DNA of 18,461 nucleotides from positions 1 through 18,461 of the forward strand of contig NZ_JBLKSS010000046.1 in the NCBI RefSeq assembly GCF_047607725.1, written 5' to 3'. The DNA comes from JBLKSS01 sp047607725 (GTDB lineage: Bacteria; Pseudomonadota; Gammaproteobacteria; Enterobacterales; Enterobacteriaceae). Both the position numbers and the translations under genes were made by a program. The notes below the pieces were generated by a model. It worked only from the letters and a program-made list of their open reading frames with translations, was not told the origin of the DNA and did not search any database. Positions 7,414 to 15,146 of this stretch are shown piece by piece; the stretch's first letter is position 1; each line of letters begins with the position of its first letter.

Positions 7414-8139
7414 GTGAAGGTAAAAGCACTGGTATTAACCGCTATCGTAGGGCTGGGAGCCTCTATCATGCCGGCATTGGCGGCCGAGTTGCCGCAGGGG
7501 CCGCATGTCGTCACCTCGGGGACCTCTTCCGTCGATGTGACGCCGGATATTGCCACGCTATCTATCGAGGTGTCCATTTCCTCCAAAGACGCGGCGGATG
7601 CGAAAAAACAGGCGGATACCCGCGTTGCGCAATATTTCGACTTTTTGAAAAAGAACGGCATCGCCAGCAAAGACATCAATGCCGCCAATTTGCGTACCCA
7701 GCCGGAATATGACTATCTTAAAACCGGTGAATCGGTGCTGAAAGGCTATAAAGCGGTACGGCAAGTGCAGGTCACCCTGCATCAGCTGGATAAACTCAAT
7801 GAACTGCTGGACAGTGCGCTAAAAGCCGGCTTGAATGAAATCCGCTCGGTGGATCTGGGCGTGGCGAATCCAGAGCAATATCGTGCCCAAGCCCGGCAGA
7901 AGGCGATAGATGATGCCACCTCCCAGGCGCGGGCGCTGGCGGAAGGCTTCCACGCCACGCTGGGTCCGGTTTACAGCATTCGCTACCATGTCGCCAATTA
8001 CCAGCCGATGCCGGCGGTACGCATGTTCAAAGCCACTAGCGCTTCTGCCCAGGCCGATGCCGATCAAACCTACGCCCAGCAGTCGATTCATTTCGACGAT
8101 CAGGTGGATGTGGTGTTTGAAATGAAGCCGCAGCCTTAA
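7414..8139 (+). CDS. yggE: SIMPL-domain periplasmic protein YggE
   Basis: YggE is a SIMPL-domain (DUF541) protein; in E. coli it is linked to reduced oxidative stress, but the molecular activity is not established. The 241-residue frame matches E. coli YggE (246) throughout: GPHVVTSGTSSVDVTPDIATL, KKQADTRVAQYFDFLKKNGI, LKAGLNEIRSVDLGV and RYHVANYQPMP. The N-terminus is a typical signal peptide (KVK, hydrophobic core, PALA/AE), with predicted cleavage near residue 23, so the protein is exported. It starts with GTG, preceded by GGGAG at a suitable distance; no closer ATG fits the signal peptide. It ends without the Pro/Ala-rich tail of the E. coli protein. Confidence 0.93.
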   Translation: MKVKALVLTAIVGLGASIMPALAAELPQGPHVVTSGTSSVDVTPDIATLSIEVSISSKDAADAKKQADTRVAQYFDFLKKNGIASKDINAANLRTQPEYDYLKTGESVLKGYKAVRQVQVTLHQLDKLNELLDSALKAGLNEIRSVDLGVANPEQYRAQARQKAIDDATSQARALAEGFHATLGPVYSIRYHVANYQPMPAVRMFKATSASAQADADQTYAQQSIHFDDQVDVVFEMKPQP

Positions 8140-8147
8140 CCTTTTTG

Positions 8148-8236
8148 CCGCGCGGCGGGACGGCGTTTACCGCGCGGTTCGGTAAGCGCTAAACGGGCGG
8201 TGCGGCGTTTCCCGTATGGGTCCGGCAAGCGCCAGG
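8148..8236. repeat. GC-rich direct repeat between yggE and argP
   Basis: Two degenerate copies of about 40 bp lie head to tail (about 8152-8194 and 8195-8236). They share GCGGCGTTT-like and CGGYAAGCGC-like words. The first copy includes TTACCGCGCGGTT (8167-8179), identical to 6142-6154 at the right edge of the MITE-like element. CCGCGCGG occurs at 8148-8155 and 8170-8177 and could pair. Both flanking genes converge here, so a role as a bidirectional transcription end is possible. Confidence 0.5.
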
Positions 8237-8253
8237 CGCGGCGCGGCCCGTTA

Positions 8254-9147
8254 TCAATCCTGGCGCAGCACCTGATGACCGTGATCTAGCAAGGCGTCGG
8301 TCACTTTACGCATCATACGGCTTTCCGGCGCAAAACGGTGCCAGTACAGCATGCGGCGCTGGTACAACCCTGGCGTCAGATCGATAAGCTCCCGCTGCTC
8401 CAGTTCGCGCTCGATTTGCAAATGGGGAATCATGCAGCAGGTGGTGCCTTGACGCGCCAGTTGGACAAAGGCCTCCGAGGAATTAAAGATATGGCACGGC
8501 ACGCTGCCGGGTGAGAGATCGAAATTTTGCTGCAGGAAAGTCTGGTGCATATCGTCGAGATGATCGAACGCCACCGCGGGTGCCTTGAGCAGGGCGCTGC
8601 GGGTCACGCCGTTGGGAAAGTAACGGGCGGCGAACGACGGCGACGCGACGAACAGATAATCAAGCGCCCCCAGGCGGTCCACCAGACAGCTCGGCAGCGG
8701 CTGAGGCTGGATACTGACCGCACCCACCACTTCGCCACGGCGCAGCCGCTTCTGGGTGCGGGTTTCGTCTTCCACCTGCATATTCAACCGGATGGGGGAA
8801 TCGCTCAGCACCGGCTTAAGCGCCGGCAGCAGCCAAGTCGCGAGACTGTCGGCGTTGACCGCCAGCGACAGCAGCAGCGGGGTATCGCTGCCGGTATCGT
8901 TGCCCAGCCACTCTTCTTCCAGCAACTCCACCTGATGCAGCAACGCCAATAATTTCTGCCCTTGCTCGGTGGGACGGGGCGGGATGGTCCGCACCAGCAG
9001 CGGCTGGCCAAACAGGTTTTCTAACTGTTTTATACGCTGCGACACGGCCGACTGGGTAATACACAGTTTTTGCGCGGCGCGTTCAAAACCGCGCTCTCGT
9101 ATTACGGCGTCAAGCGTCTGGAGCGTCCGATAATCCGGGCGTTTCAT
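8254..9147 (-). CDS. argP: LysR-family regulator ArgP (IciA)
   Basis: ArgP is a LysR-type regulator that activates argO and other genes in response to arginine and lysine. The 297-residue frame has the same length as E. coli ArgP and is nearly identical along its length. The N-terminal winged helix-turn-helix includes [20 protein letters not shown] at about 18-37. The effector domain keeps [37 protein letters not shown] and the C-terminal [20 protein letters not shown]. It is transcribed away from rpiA, as in E. coli. I see no lesion. Retention of an intact ArgP beside an intact argO suggests that basic amino acid balance is still controlled in this organism. Confidence 0.96.
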   Translation of the reverse strand: MKRPDYRTLQTLDAVIRERGFERAAQKLCITQSAVSQRIKQLENLFGQPLLVRTIPPRPTEQGQKLLALLHQVELLEEEWLGNDTGSDTPLLLSLAVNADSLATWLLPALKPVLSDSPIRLNMQVEDETRTQKRLRRGEVVGAVSIQPQPLPSCLVDRLGALDYLFVASPSFAARYFPNGVTRSALLKAPAVAFDHLDDMHQTFLQQNFDLSPGSVPCHIFNSSEAFVQLARQGTTCCMIPHLQIERELEQRELIDLTPGLYQRRMLYWHRFAPESRMMRKVTDALLDHGHQVLRQD

Positions 9148-9287
9148 TCATCTTCTCCTGTCAGCATCATATCCCTGCACTATGCCATAGTTTTACACTA
9201 TTGCGTGTGCAAAGTCTCGACCCTGCCGCACGGCCGTTCTTGGCCGAGGTTGTGGCAATATTCACGCCATTACCGCCAAGTTTGATT

Positions 9288-9293
9288 TATACT
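9288..9293 (+). promoter_or_regulatory. Candidate -10 element upstream of rpiA
   Basis: TATACT at 9288-9293 lies 39 bp before the rpiA ATG in the argP-rpiA intergenic region. No matching -35 is seen at 16-18 bp, so the assignment is tentative. Confidence 0.3.
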
Positions 9294-9331
9294 GGCCGCC
9301 ACACAGGGTTGCACACGGGCAGAAATAGACC

Positions 9332-9988
9332 ATGACGCAGGATGAACTGAAAAAAGCGGTGGGCTGGGCCGCGCTGAAATATGTCCGGCCCGGCACGATT
9401 GTAGGCGTGGGGACCGGCTCTACCGCGGCGCATTTTATTGACGCGCTGGGGTCCGTCAGTCATCAAATCGAGGGGGCGGTTTCCAGCTCCGAGGCGTCGT
9501 CCGCCAAATTAAAGAGCCTGGGTATTCCGCTATTCGACCTTAACGATGTCGACTCTCTGGACATCTATGTCGATGGCGCCGATGAGATTAACGGCAGCAT
9601 GCAGATGATCAAAGGCGGCGCCGCCGCGCTGACCCGCGAAAAAATCATCGCCGCCGTCGCACGCAAGTTCATTTGTATCGCCGATGCCAGTAAGCTGGTG
9701 GACGTGCTCGGCACGTTTCCGCTTCCGGTCGAGGTGATCCCTATGGCCCGCGCTTGGGTCGCCCGCGAACTGGTGCGCCTGGGTGGTCAGCCGGTTTATC
9801 GCCAGGGCGTGGTGACCGATAACGGCAATATCATTCTGGATGTGCATAATCTGGCGATCCTGGATGCGGTGGTGCTTGAAGAGCAAATCAGTAACATCCC
9901 AGGGGTCGTCACCGTCGGCCTGTTTGCGCGCCGCGGCGCTGACGTGGCGCTTATCGGCAGCGAACAGAGCGTCAAAATCATCGGGTAA
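9332..9988 (+). CDS. rpiA: Ribose-5-phosphate isomerase A
   Basis: RpiA interconverts ribose-5-phosphate and ribulose-5-phosphate in the cytoplasmic non-oxidative pentose phosphate pathway. The 218-residue frame aligns with E. coli RpiA (219) from [15 protein letters not shown] to the end. The phosphate-binding GTGSTAAH loop is at about 27-34. The active-site set D81, D84 (DGADE), K94, E103 (TREK) and K121 (DASK) is present. After K94 the run reads GGAAA where E. coli has GGGAA, so Gly97 is Ala; this is the one substitution I see in the active-site neighbourhood. The C-terminus ends IIG in place of TIVK. The gene sits between argP and serA as in E. coli. No lesion is seen, so it is probably functional. 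Confidence 0.95.
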   Translation: MTQDELKKAVGWAALKYVRPGTIVGVGTGSTAAHFIDALGSVSHQIEGAVSSSEASSAKLKSLGIPLFDLNDVDSLDIYVDGADEINGSMQMIKGGAAALTREKIIAAVARKFICIADASKLVDVLGTFPLPVEVIPMARAWVARELVRLGGQPVYRQGVVTDNGNIILDVHNLAILDAVVLEEQISNIPGVVTVGLFARRGADVALIGSEQSVKIIG

Positions 9989-10283
9989 ACCGAGGGTCGG
10001 CGCGCGGTCTACCTGGTCGCCGCCGATGTTAATAAAAAAACCGATAATATGTTTTATTTTTCCACCCTGAATTTAGTGATTAATTTCACATTTTTCACGC
10101 ATGCCTGCCGGAAATCTTCGTTTAATCTCCCCTGCTAGACGATTTATCCATAACCCGCCCTTATGGCTGTGTCTTATGCTGCACCTCCTGCGCCTAAGTC
10201 GATTGCCGCACCGGTAAATTTTGTTATTTTGTCGGAGTGCAACGTGTCGCAGCCGCATCGTGAGCATCTTAAAGGGTCGGGAA
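9989..10283. other. rpiA-serA intergenic region
   Basis: This 295-bp gap is AT-rich at 10027-10110 and holds no gene. In E. coli the equivalent region carries the serA promoters. I cannot pick a convincing promoter or a binding site by eye. The gap length is similar to the E. coli spacing, so no insertion is suspected. Confidence 0.4.
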
Positions 10284-11512
10284 ATGGCAAAAGTATCGCT
10301 GGAAAAAGATAAGATTAAGTTTCTGTTGGTGGAAGGGGTACACCCTTCGGTGCTGGAAAATCTGCAACGCGCCGGTTACACCAATATTGAGTATCACAAA
10401 GGCGCATTGGACACCGAAACGCTGAAACACGCGATCCGCGACGCTCACTTTGTCGGCATTCGTTCCCGCACCCATCTGACGGAAGAGGTTTTCGCCGTGG
10501 CGGAGAAACTGGTGGCGGTGGGGTGTTTTTGTATCGACACCAATCAAGTGGATCTGCCGGCCGCGATGAAGCGTGGCGTCCCGGTCTTCAATGCGCCTTT
10601 CTCCAACACGCGTTCCGTGGCCGAAATGGTATTGGGGGAGATGCTGCTCATGATGCGCGGCATCCCGGAGGCTAACGCCCGGGCACACCGCGGTCAATGG
10701 AACAAACAGGCGCAGGGTAGCTACGAAGCGCGCGGTAAAAAACTGGGGATTGTCGACTATGGCCATATCGGTACCCAACTAAGCATTCTTGCGGAAAGCC
10801 TGGGCATGCAGGTCTTCTTCTATGATATCGAGAGCAAGCTGACGCTGGGTAATGCCCAGCAGGTCGCTACCCTGGCCAAACTGCTGGGGATGAGCGACGT
10901 GGTGAGTCTGCATGTGCTACGCTATCGACGCGCAACATGATGGGGAAAACCGAGCTCGCGCAAATGAAGGCCGGCGCGCTGTTGATTAACGCATCTCGCG
11001 GTACGGTCGTGGATATTCCGGCGCTGTGCGAGACGCTGGCCAGCAAGCATCTGGCCGGTGCGGCGATCGACGTTTTCCCGCAGGAGCCGGCGACCAATAG
11101 CGATCCGTTCACGTCGCCGCTGTGTGAATTCGACAATGTGATCCTGACGCCGCATATCGGCGGGTCAACTCAAGAAGCCCAGGAGAATATCGGCATAGAA
11201 GTGGCCGGCAAACTGGTGAAGTATTCCGATAACGGTTCCACCTTGTCGGCGGTCAATTTCCCCGAGGTGTCGCTGCCGGAGCACGGCGAGCGCGTGAGCC
11301 GTTTGCTACATATCCATGAAAACCGGCCCGGCGTGTTGACTCGAATCAACCAGATTTTCGCCTAGCAGGGGATCAACATCGCCGCGCAATATCTGCAGAC
11401 GACACCGGAAATCGGTTATGTGGTCATCGATGTGGAAACGGCGGCGGAAGATACCGCGCTGCAACTGATGAAAGCGATACCGGGCACCATATGTGCCCGC
11501 TTGCTCTACTGA
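10284..11512 (+). pseudogene. serA: D-3-phosphoglycerate dehydrogenase SerA, inactivated
   Basis: SerA oxidises 3-phosphoglycerate to 3-phosphohydroxypyruvate, the first step of serine synthesis. The start MAKVSLEKDKIKFLLVEG at 10284 matches E. coli SerA. The frame is normal to SLHV (10916), then 8 nt replace the expected 12 (Pro-Glu-Asn-X), a net 4-nt deletion. SerA continues in another frame from STRNMMGKTEL (10925) to IFA, where TAG at 11363-11365 replaces the usual Glu codon. It then resumes in the same frame (QGINIAAQYLQT) to ARLLY and the stop at 11510-11512. The total of 1229 nt equals the E. coli gene (1233) less four. Besides these, the NAD-binding motif G-Y-G-H-I-G has become D158-Y-G-H-I-G, and G85 is Asp. 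The ACT regulatory domain lies beyond the TAG. The gene is almost certainly non-functional. Confidence 0.95.
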
Positions 11513-11538
11513 TGGCTTAAAAGAATGCGCGGTGCGCG

Positions 11539-11682
11539 ATGGCTATCACCGCAGCGGGCGAGAGTAAGGTAAGCCCGTCGCATGCAATGGCGGCCATCGT
11601 CGCGGACGGGTGTAGGGTCAGCCCAGCCCATGCAGTGGCGGTCACCGCCGCGGGCGGCAGTAATGTAAGTCCGGCGCATGCC
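11539..11682 (+). repeat. Three tandem 48-bp repeats downstream of serA
   Basis: Units at 11539-11586, 11587-11634 and 11635-11682 are head to tail without gaps. Units 1 and 3 agree at 38 of 48 positions, and units 1 and 2 at 34 of 48. Because 48 is a multiple of three, one frame stays open across them and encodes a 16-residue repeat ending VSPSHA / VSPAHA / VSPAHA. That frame (11539-11733, 64 codons) has no clear Shine-Dalgarno and matches nothing I recognise, so I list it as a repeat and not as a gene. The array lies between the serA stop and the terminator at 11762. Confidence 0.8.
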
Positions 11683-11761
11683 TCTGTGGTCTCTTTGCCT
11701 GCACCCTTATGGCGGGCGTTGTGCAGGCCTTAGCGCCATCCCGGTCTGGGAAACGAAGGGC

Positions 11762-11786
11762 AAAAACGGCGTCAGCCGTTTTTTTT
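11762..11786. terminator. Bidirectional terminator between serA and ygfA
   Basis: AAAAACGGC at 11762-11770 pairs with GCCGTTTTT from 11775, with a 4-nt loop GTCA. The plus strand ends with eight T and the minus strand with five T, so it can act both for serA and for ygfA. The ygfA stop codon TGA (11774-11772) lies in the loop. Confidence 0.85.
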
Positions 11787-12401
11787 CGCCCCGGCGTCAT
11801 GCCAGCGCCAGTGGCGGGAGGGGGTAATAATTTCCGGAAGCCCAATATCCCACTCTTCCACCGGCAGCGGATCCGCGACCTGCTGACAATCGTGCGCCAG
11901 CCCGATAGGGTAAAAGCCCGCCTGTGGCCGCCAGTGCTGCAGCGTGCGGTCATAAAAGCCGCCGCCCATACCGAGGCGCTGCCCCTGCGCGTCGAATGCC
12001 ATCAGCGGCGTGAACAGAACATCCAGGCCGGCCAGCGGCAATAGCGTGGTGATATCCAGCCGGGGCTCGCGGATGCGCAACCGGTTCAACACCAGCGGCG
12101 TGGCGGCGGTATAGTGCATGAACAGCAAGTGACCAGGGGTGAAGGGATGCAGCACCGGCAAAGAAACCTGCTTGCCTGCGGCCCATAAGGCATCGATCAG
12201 CGGACGGGTATCTAGCTCGCCATCGAACGAAAGGAAAACGGCCAGGGTGCGGGCGCTACGGATACGCGCGTCGTTCATGACGCGGCTGACAACGCGCAGG
12301 GCGGCGTCCGTTTGTTCCTGGGGCGACAGCTCGCGGCGCCGCAGGCGGATATGATTGCGCAGCGACTGCCGCCGCCGTGATTTTTCCATTGACGAGGTCA
12401 T
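11772..12401 (-). CDS. ygfA: 5-formyltetrahydrofolate cyclo-ligase
   Basis: YgfA (also called FAU) converts 5-formyltetrahydrofolate to 5,10-methenyltetrahydrofolate with ATP hydrolysis, in the cytoplasm. I chose the ATG at 12401 (MTSSMEKSRRRQSLRNHIRL), giving 209 residues; the longer frame from 12473 runs through the 6S RNA gene and is rejected. An ATG four codons later (12389) is also possible. The family core is clear: LAVFLSFDGELDTRPLIDAL, LPVLHPFTPGHLLF, LDVLFTPLMAFDAQGQRLGM, and GGGFYDRTLQHW, the conserved glycine-rich binding motif. The C-terminus is about 10 residues longer than in E. coli (182 aa) and runs into the terminator. In E. coli, ssrS and ygfA are cotranscribed; the start here is 22 bp after the 6S RNA 3' end, consistent with the same arrangement. 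Confidence 0.93.
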   Translation of the reverse strand: MTSSMEKSRRRQSLRNHIRLRRRELSPQEQTDAALRVVSRVMNDARIRSARTLAVFLSFDGELDTRPLIDALWAAGKQVSLPVLHPFTPGHLLFMHYTAATPLVLNRLRIREPRLDITTLLPLAGLDVLFTPLMAFDAQGQRLGMGGGFYDRTLQHWRPQAGFYPIGLAHDCQQVADPLPVEEWDIGLPEIITPSRHWRWHDAGAKKNG

Positions 12402-12422
12402 AGGGAAACGGTGCTTAACTAG

Positions 12423-12606
12423 GGGATCTCCGAGATGCCGCCGCAGGCTGTAACCCTTGAACCCTTGGTTCAAGGTGAACGCAGCGTCGAGACCTTAAGG
12501 CTTCTCGGACGAGCCGAGCATGCGCACCGCTCAGGAATCGCCACATTCTTGTAGTATGAAATATCGGCTCAAGGGATTGACCCGCTGGCGAACACCTCAG
12601 AGTAAT
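12423..12606 (-). ncRNA. ssrS: 6S RNA
   Basis: 6S RNA binds the sigma-70 RNA polymerase holoenzyme and represses transcription in stationary phase. The minus strand from ATTACTCTGAGGTGTTCGC (12606) to the end at 12423 aligns over its whole length with the 184-nt E. coli 6S RNA. It contains the near-identical segments GAGCCGATATTTCATAC, GTCCGAGAAGCCTTAA, and CACCTTGAACCAAGGGTTCA. The terminal arms CTCTGAG... and ...CTCGGAGAT can close the long hairpin. Length by alignment is also 184. It lies between zapA and ygfA, as in E. coli. The 5' and 3' ends are set by alignment only. Confidence 0.95.
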
Positions 12607-12656
12607 TTGGTTTTCAGCCCGCGGGTATCGGTATCGGCCCCGCGGTGCGTAAGTCG

Positions 12657-12986
12657 TTATTCGAACTGGTTTCCCGGTCGTTCCGTTATGCGGTCCTGTT
12701 CAACCAGCGCCTGCTCAATCGTTTGCTGCAGTAAACGAATGCGCTGTTCCATGTTGGCTGCATAATCCCGGGTTTTCAACCTTTCCTGCGCCAATTCGTG
12801 ACAGACGTTCAGGGCGGCGATGAAAACAAGTTGTTCCGTATTGGTGACTCTAGTTCGAACTTTCAGATCTTGCAACCGCTGATTAAGATCTTCCGCCGCC
12901 TGGTTCAACGCTTCCTGTTGTTCCGGGGGGCAATTGACCCGTAATGTACGGCCAAAAATTTGAATATCCACCGGTTGTGCGGACAT
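12657..12986 (-). CDS. zapA: Cell division protein ZapA
   Basis: ZapA binds FtsZ at midcell and cross-links protofilaments, stabilising the Z ring. The frame is 109 residues, the same as E. coli ZapA, with near identity: [62 protein letters not shown] and [10 protein letters not shown]. The N-terminal globular FtsZ-binding domain and the C-terminal coiled-coil region (from about residue 70) are both present. A promoter candidate lies at 13123-13131. It is transcribed toward ssrS and ygfA. No lesion is seen. Confidence 0.95.
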   Translation of the reverse strand: MSAQPVDIQIFGRTLRVNCPPEQQEALNQAAEDLNQRLQDLKVRTRVTNTEQLVFIAALNVCHELAQERLKTRDYAANMEQRIRLLQQTIEQALVEQDRITERPGNQFE

Positions 12987-13122
12987 ACCACCTTCCTGCC
13001 TTTGTTACCGCGCCAACCCCCGCCACTGCCACGTAATACCGGCGAGGCACGAAGGTGCAACTATAATCTATCTAAAACAGAAGTTACAAGCCCTTTCTGG
13101 TATAGCGACGGACCTTGGTGGT

Positions 13123-13131
13123 AGTATAACA
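13123..13131 (-). promoter_or_regulatory. Candidate zapA promoter (-10)
   Basis: On the minus strand the bases from 13131 to 13123 read TGTTATACT, an extended -10 element. It lies about 137 bp upstream of the zapA start, in the zapA-ygfB divergent region. The upstream bases offer only weak -35 candidates. Confidence 0.35.
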
Positions 13132-13163
13132 CGAACTTATCCCGCCAACATTGATGAAAGCGC

Positions 13164-13751
13164 ATGTCTAGACAAAATACATTCCCCGATTACGAGAACT
13201 TAAACCGGCTTTTGGCAGCGCAGGCGGTGGCATTAACCGCCGCGGAGATGCATGGGCTGCTGAGCGGGATAGTGTGTGGCGGTAACAATAACGACAGTTG
13301 GCAGGTGTTAGTGCATGAATTGACCAACGACGGGTTAGCGTTCAGCCAAACGCTCGCCGGGCCGCTGCGCGACCTGCACCAGGCCACCGCCGGCGCGCTG
13401 GCGGATGCGTCATTCCAATTTCAGCTATTGTTGCCGGCGGACGACGACGAGGGGAATGCGCTATTCGCGCGAGTGGATGCCCTGGCCGGCTGGGTAAACC
13501 ATTTTCTGCTCGGTCTGGGGGTGGTTCAGCCGCAGTTGGACAAGGTGCGGGGCGACGTGCGTGAGGCGATAGACGATTTGCGTAACATTGGTCAGTTGGG
13601 GTATGACGAGGACGAAGATCGCGAGGAGTTGGCGCAATCGTTGGAGGAAGTGATTGAGTATGTCCGCATGGCCGCCATCCTTTGCCATAATTATTTTACC
13701 CGTCCGGATGACGACGCGGCGCCCACGCCGGCCGGTCCGGTATTACATTAA
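13164..13751 (+). CDS. ygfB: UPF0149 family protein YgfB
   Basis: The 195-residue frame matches E. coli YgfB (192), a member of UPF0149 without a defined role in E. coli. Conserved parts are [17 protein letters not shown] (about 21-37), [38 protein letters not shown] and [18 protein letters not shown]. The protein is acidic with no signal peptide or membrane segment, so it is cytoplasmic. It heads the plus-strand unit ygfB-pepP-ubiH-ubiI. In E. coli the same order is kept. A related protein in Pseudomonas has been reported to influence gene regulation; I would not carry that role over. Confidence 0.93.
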   Translation: MSRQNTFPDYENLNRLLAAQAVALTAAEMHGLLSGIVCGGNNNDSWQVLVHELTNDGLAFSQTLAGPLRDLHQATAGALADASFQFQLLLPADDDEGNALFARVDALAGWVNHFLLGLGVVQPQLDKVRGDVREAIDDLRNIGQLGYDEDEDREELAQSLEEVIEYVRMAAILCHNYFTRPDDDAAPTPAGPVLH

Positions 13752-13826
13752 CATTAACGCCGGCCTTGCGTCGGCGTGTTGGCCACGGCAGAGGAGCCGA
13801 GCATGTTAACCAGGCTGGAGGGAGCG

Positions 13827-15146
13827 ATGTCACCACAAGAATATATCCGCCGTCGTCAAGCATTGCTGGCGAAAATGGCGCCGGGAAGCGCCGCGCTGAT
13901 CTTTGCCGCCCCCGAGGCGACGCGCAGTGCCGATAGCGAGTATCCCTATCGTCAAAACAGTGATTTCTGGTATTTCACCGGCTTTAACGAGCCGCAGGCG
14001 CTGTTGATTCTGGTCAAGAGCGACCAAAGCCATCACCACAGCGTATTATTTAATCGGGTACGCGATAAAACCGCCGAAATCTGGACCGGCCGACGCCTGG
14101 GTCAGGAGGCGGCGCCGGAGCGCCTAGGGGTTTCCCGAGCGCTCCCCTGGGACGATATCGGCAGCCAATTGCATCTTCTGCTCAACGGCCTGGACGTGAT
14201 TTATCATGCGCAGGGTGAATACGACTTTGCCGACAAATTGCTGTTCAGCGCGCTGGAAAAATTGCGCCGCGGCGCGCGTCAGCAATTACAGGCGCCGGCC
14301 ACGCTGGTGGATTGGCGGCCCTGGGTACACGACATGCGGTTGATAAAATCCGAAGAAGAGCTGGCGGTGATGCACCGCGCCTGCGAAATCACCGCCTTGG
14401 CGCATACCCGCGCCATGCAGCAATGCCGGCCCGGCATGTACGAGTATCAGCTGGAAGGCGAGATTCAGCATGAATTCAACCGCCACGACGCGCGCTTCCC
14501 GTCTTACAACACCATCGTCGGCAGTGGTGAAAACGGCTGTATTTTGCACTACACCAAAAACGCATCCAAGATGAAAAGCGGCGATCTGGTGTTGATCGAC
14601 GCCGGCTGTGAATATCAGGGCTACGCCGGGGATATCACCCGCACCTTTCCGGTCAATGGCCGCTTCTCGCCGGAACAGCGCGCGATTTATGACCTGGTCC
14701 TGGCGATGCTTAACCGCGCCCTTGAGCTCTACGGCCCGGGGCGCAGTATTCAAGAGGTGAGTGAAGAGGCGGTGCGCATTATGGTCACCGGTCTGGTGCA
14801 GCTTGGAGTCATGAAGGGGGAGGTAGAGGCGCTCATCGCCGAACAGGCGCACCGGCAATTCTTCATGCATGGCCTGAGCCACTGGCTGGGGCTTGATGTG
14901 CACGACGTCGGAAATTATGGATCATCTGAGCGTAGCCGGGCGCTGGAGCCATGCATGGTGCTGACCATCGAACCGGGTATCTATATTGCCAACGACACCG
15001 ATGTGCCCCCCGCCTACCGCGGTATCGGCATTCGCATTGAGGACAACATTGTGATTACCGCCACGGGTAATGAAAACCTCACCGCCTCGGTCGTCAAAGA
15101 AGCCGAGGTGATTGAAGCCCTTATGGCAGCGGCGCGCAAAGGATGA
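13827..15146 (+). CDS. pepP: Xaa-Pro aminopeptidase II
   Basis: PepP is a cytoplasmic metallopeptidase that removes the N-terminal residue before a proline. I chose ATG 13827, MSPQEYIRRRQALL, because GGAGG lies just upstream and the start aligns with E. coli PepP; upstream starts GTG 13776 and ATG 13803 add residues the family lacks. The protein is then 439 residues (E. coli 441). The pita-bread metal ligands are all present: D258, D269, H352, E382 and E405. The N-terminal creatinase-like domain includes ADSEYPYRQNSDFWYFTGFN. One change, EPCMVL for EPGMVL near E382, is a minor oddity. The stop overlaps the ubiH start by 4 nt (ATGA), suggesting coupled translation. Confidence 0.95.
   Translation: MSPQEYIRRRQALLAKMAPGSAALIFAAPEATRSADSEYPYRQNSDFWYFTGFNEPQALLILVKSDQSHHHSVLFNRVRDKTAEIWTGRRLGQEAAPERLGVSRALPWDDIGSQLHLLLNGLDVIYHAQGEYDFADKLLFSALEKLRRGARQQLQAPATLVDWRPWVHDMRLIKSEEELAVMHRACEITALAHTRAMQQCRPGMYEYQLEGEIQHEFNRHDARFPSYNTIVGSGENGCILHYTKNASKMKSGDLVLIDAGCEYQGYAGDITRTFPVNGRFSPEQRAIYDLVLAMLNRALELYGPGRSIQEVSEEAVRIMVTGLVQLGVMKGEVEALIAEQAHRQFFMHGLSHWLGLDVHDVGNYGSSERSRALEPCMVLTIEPGIYIANDTDVPPAYRGIGIRIEDNIVITATGNENLTASVVKEAEVIEALMAAARKG

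Noticed and set aside
11539..11733. 64-codon frame as a gene
   Set aside because: The open frame follows from 48-bp repeats; no ribosome binding site or known domain supports translation.
12402..12473. N-terminal extension of ygfA by 24 codons
   Set aside because: It is read from the 3' half of the 6S RNA gene and is not similar to the cyclo-ligase family.
13776..13826. Upstream GTG or ATG starts of pepP
   Set aside because: The extra residues are absent from PepP homologues, and the ATG at 13827 has the better Shine-Dalgarno and family-like start.
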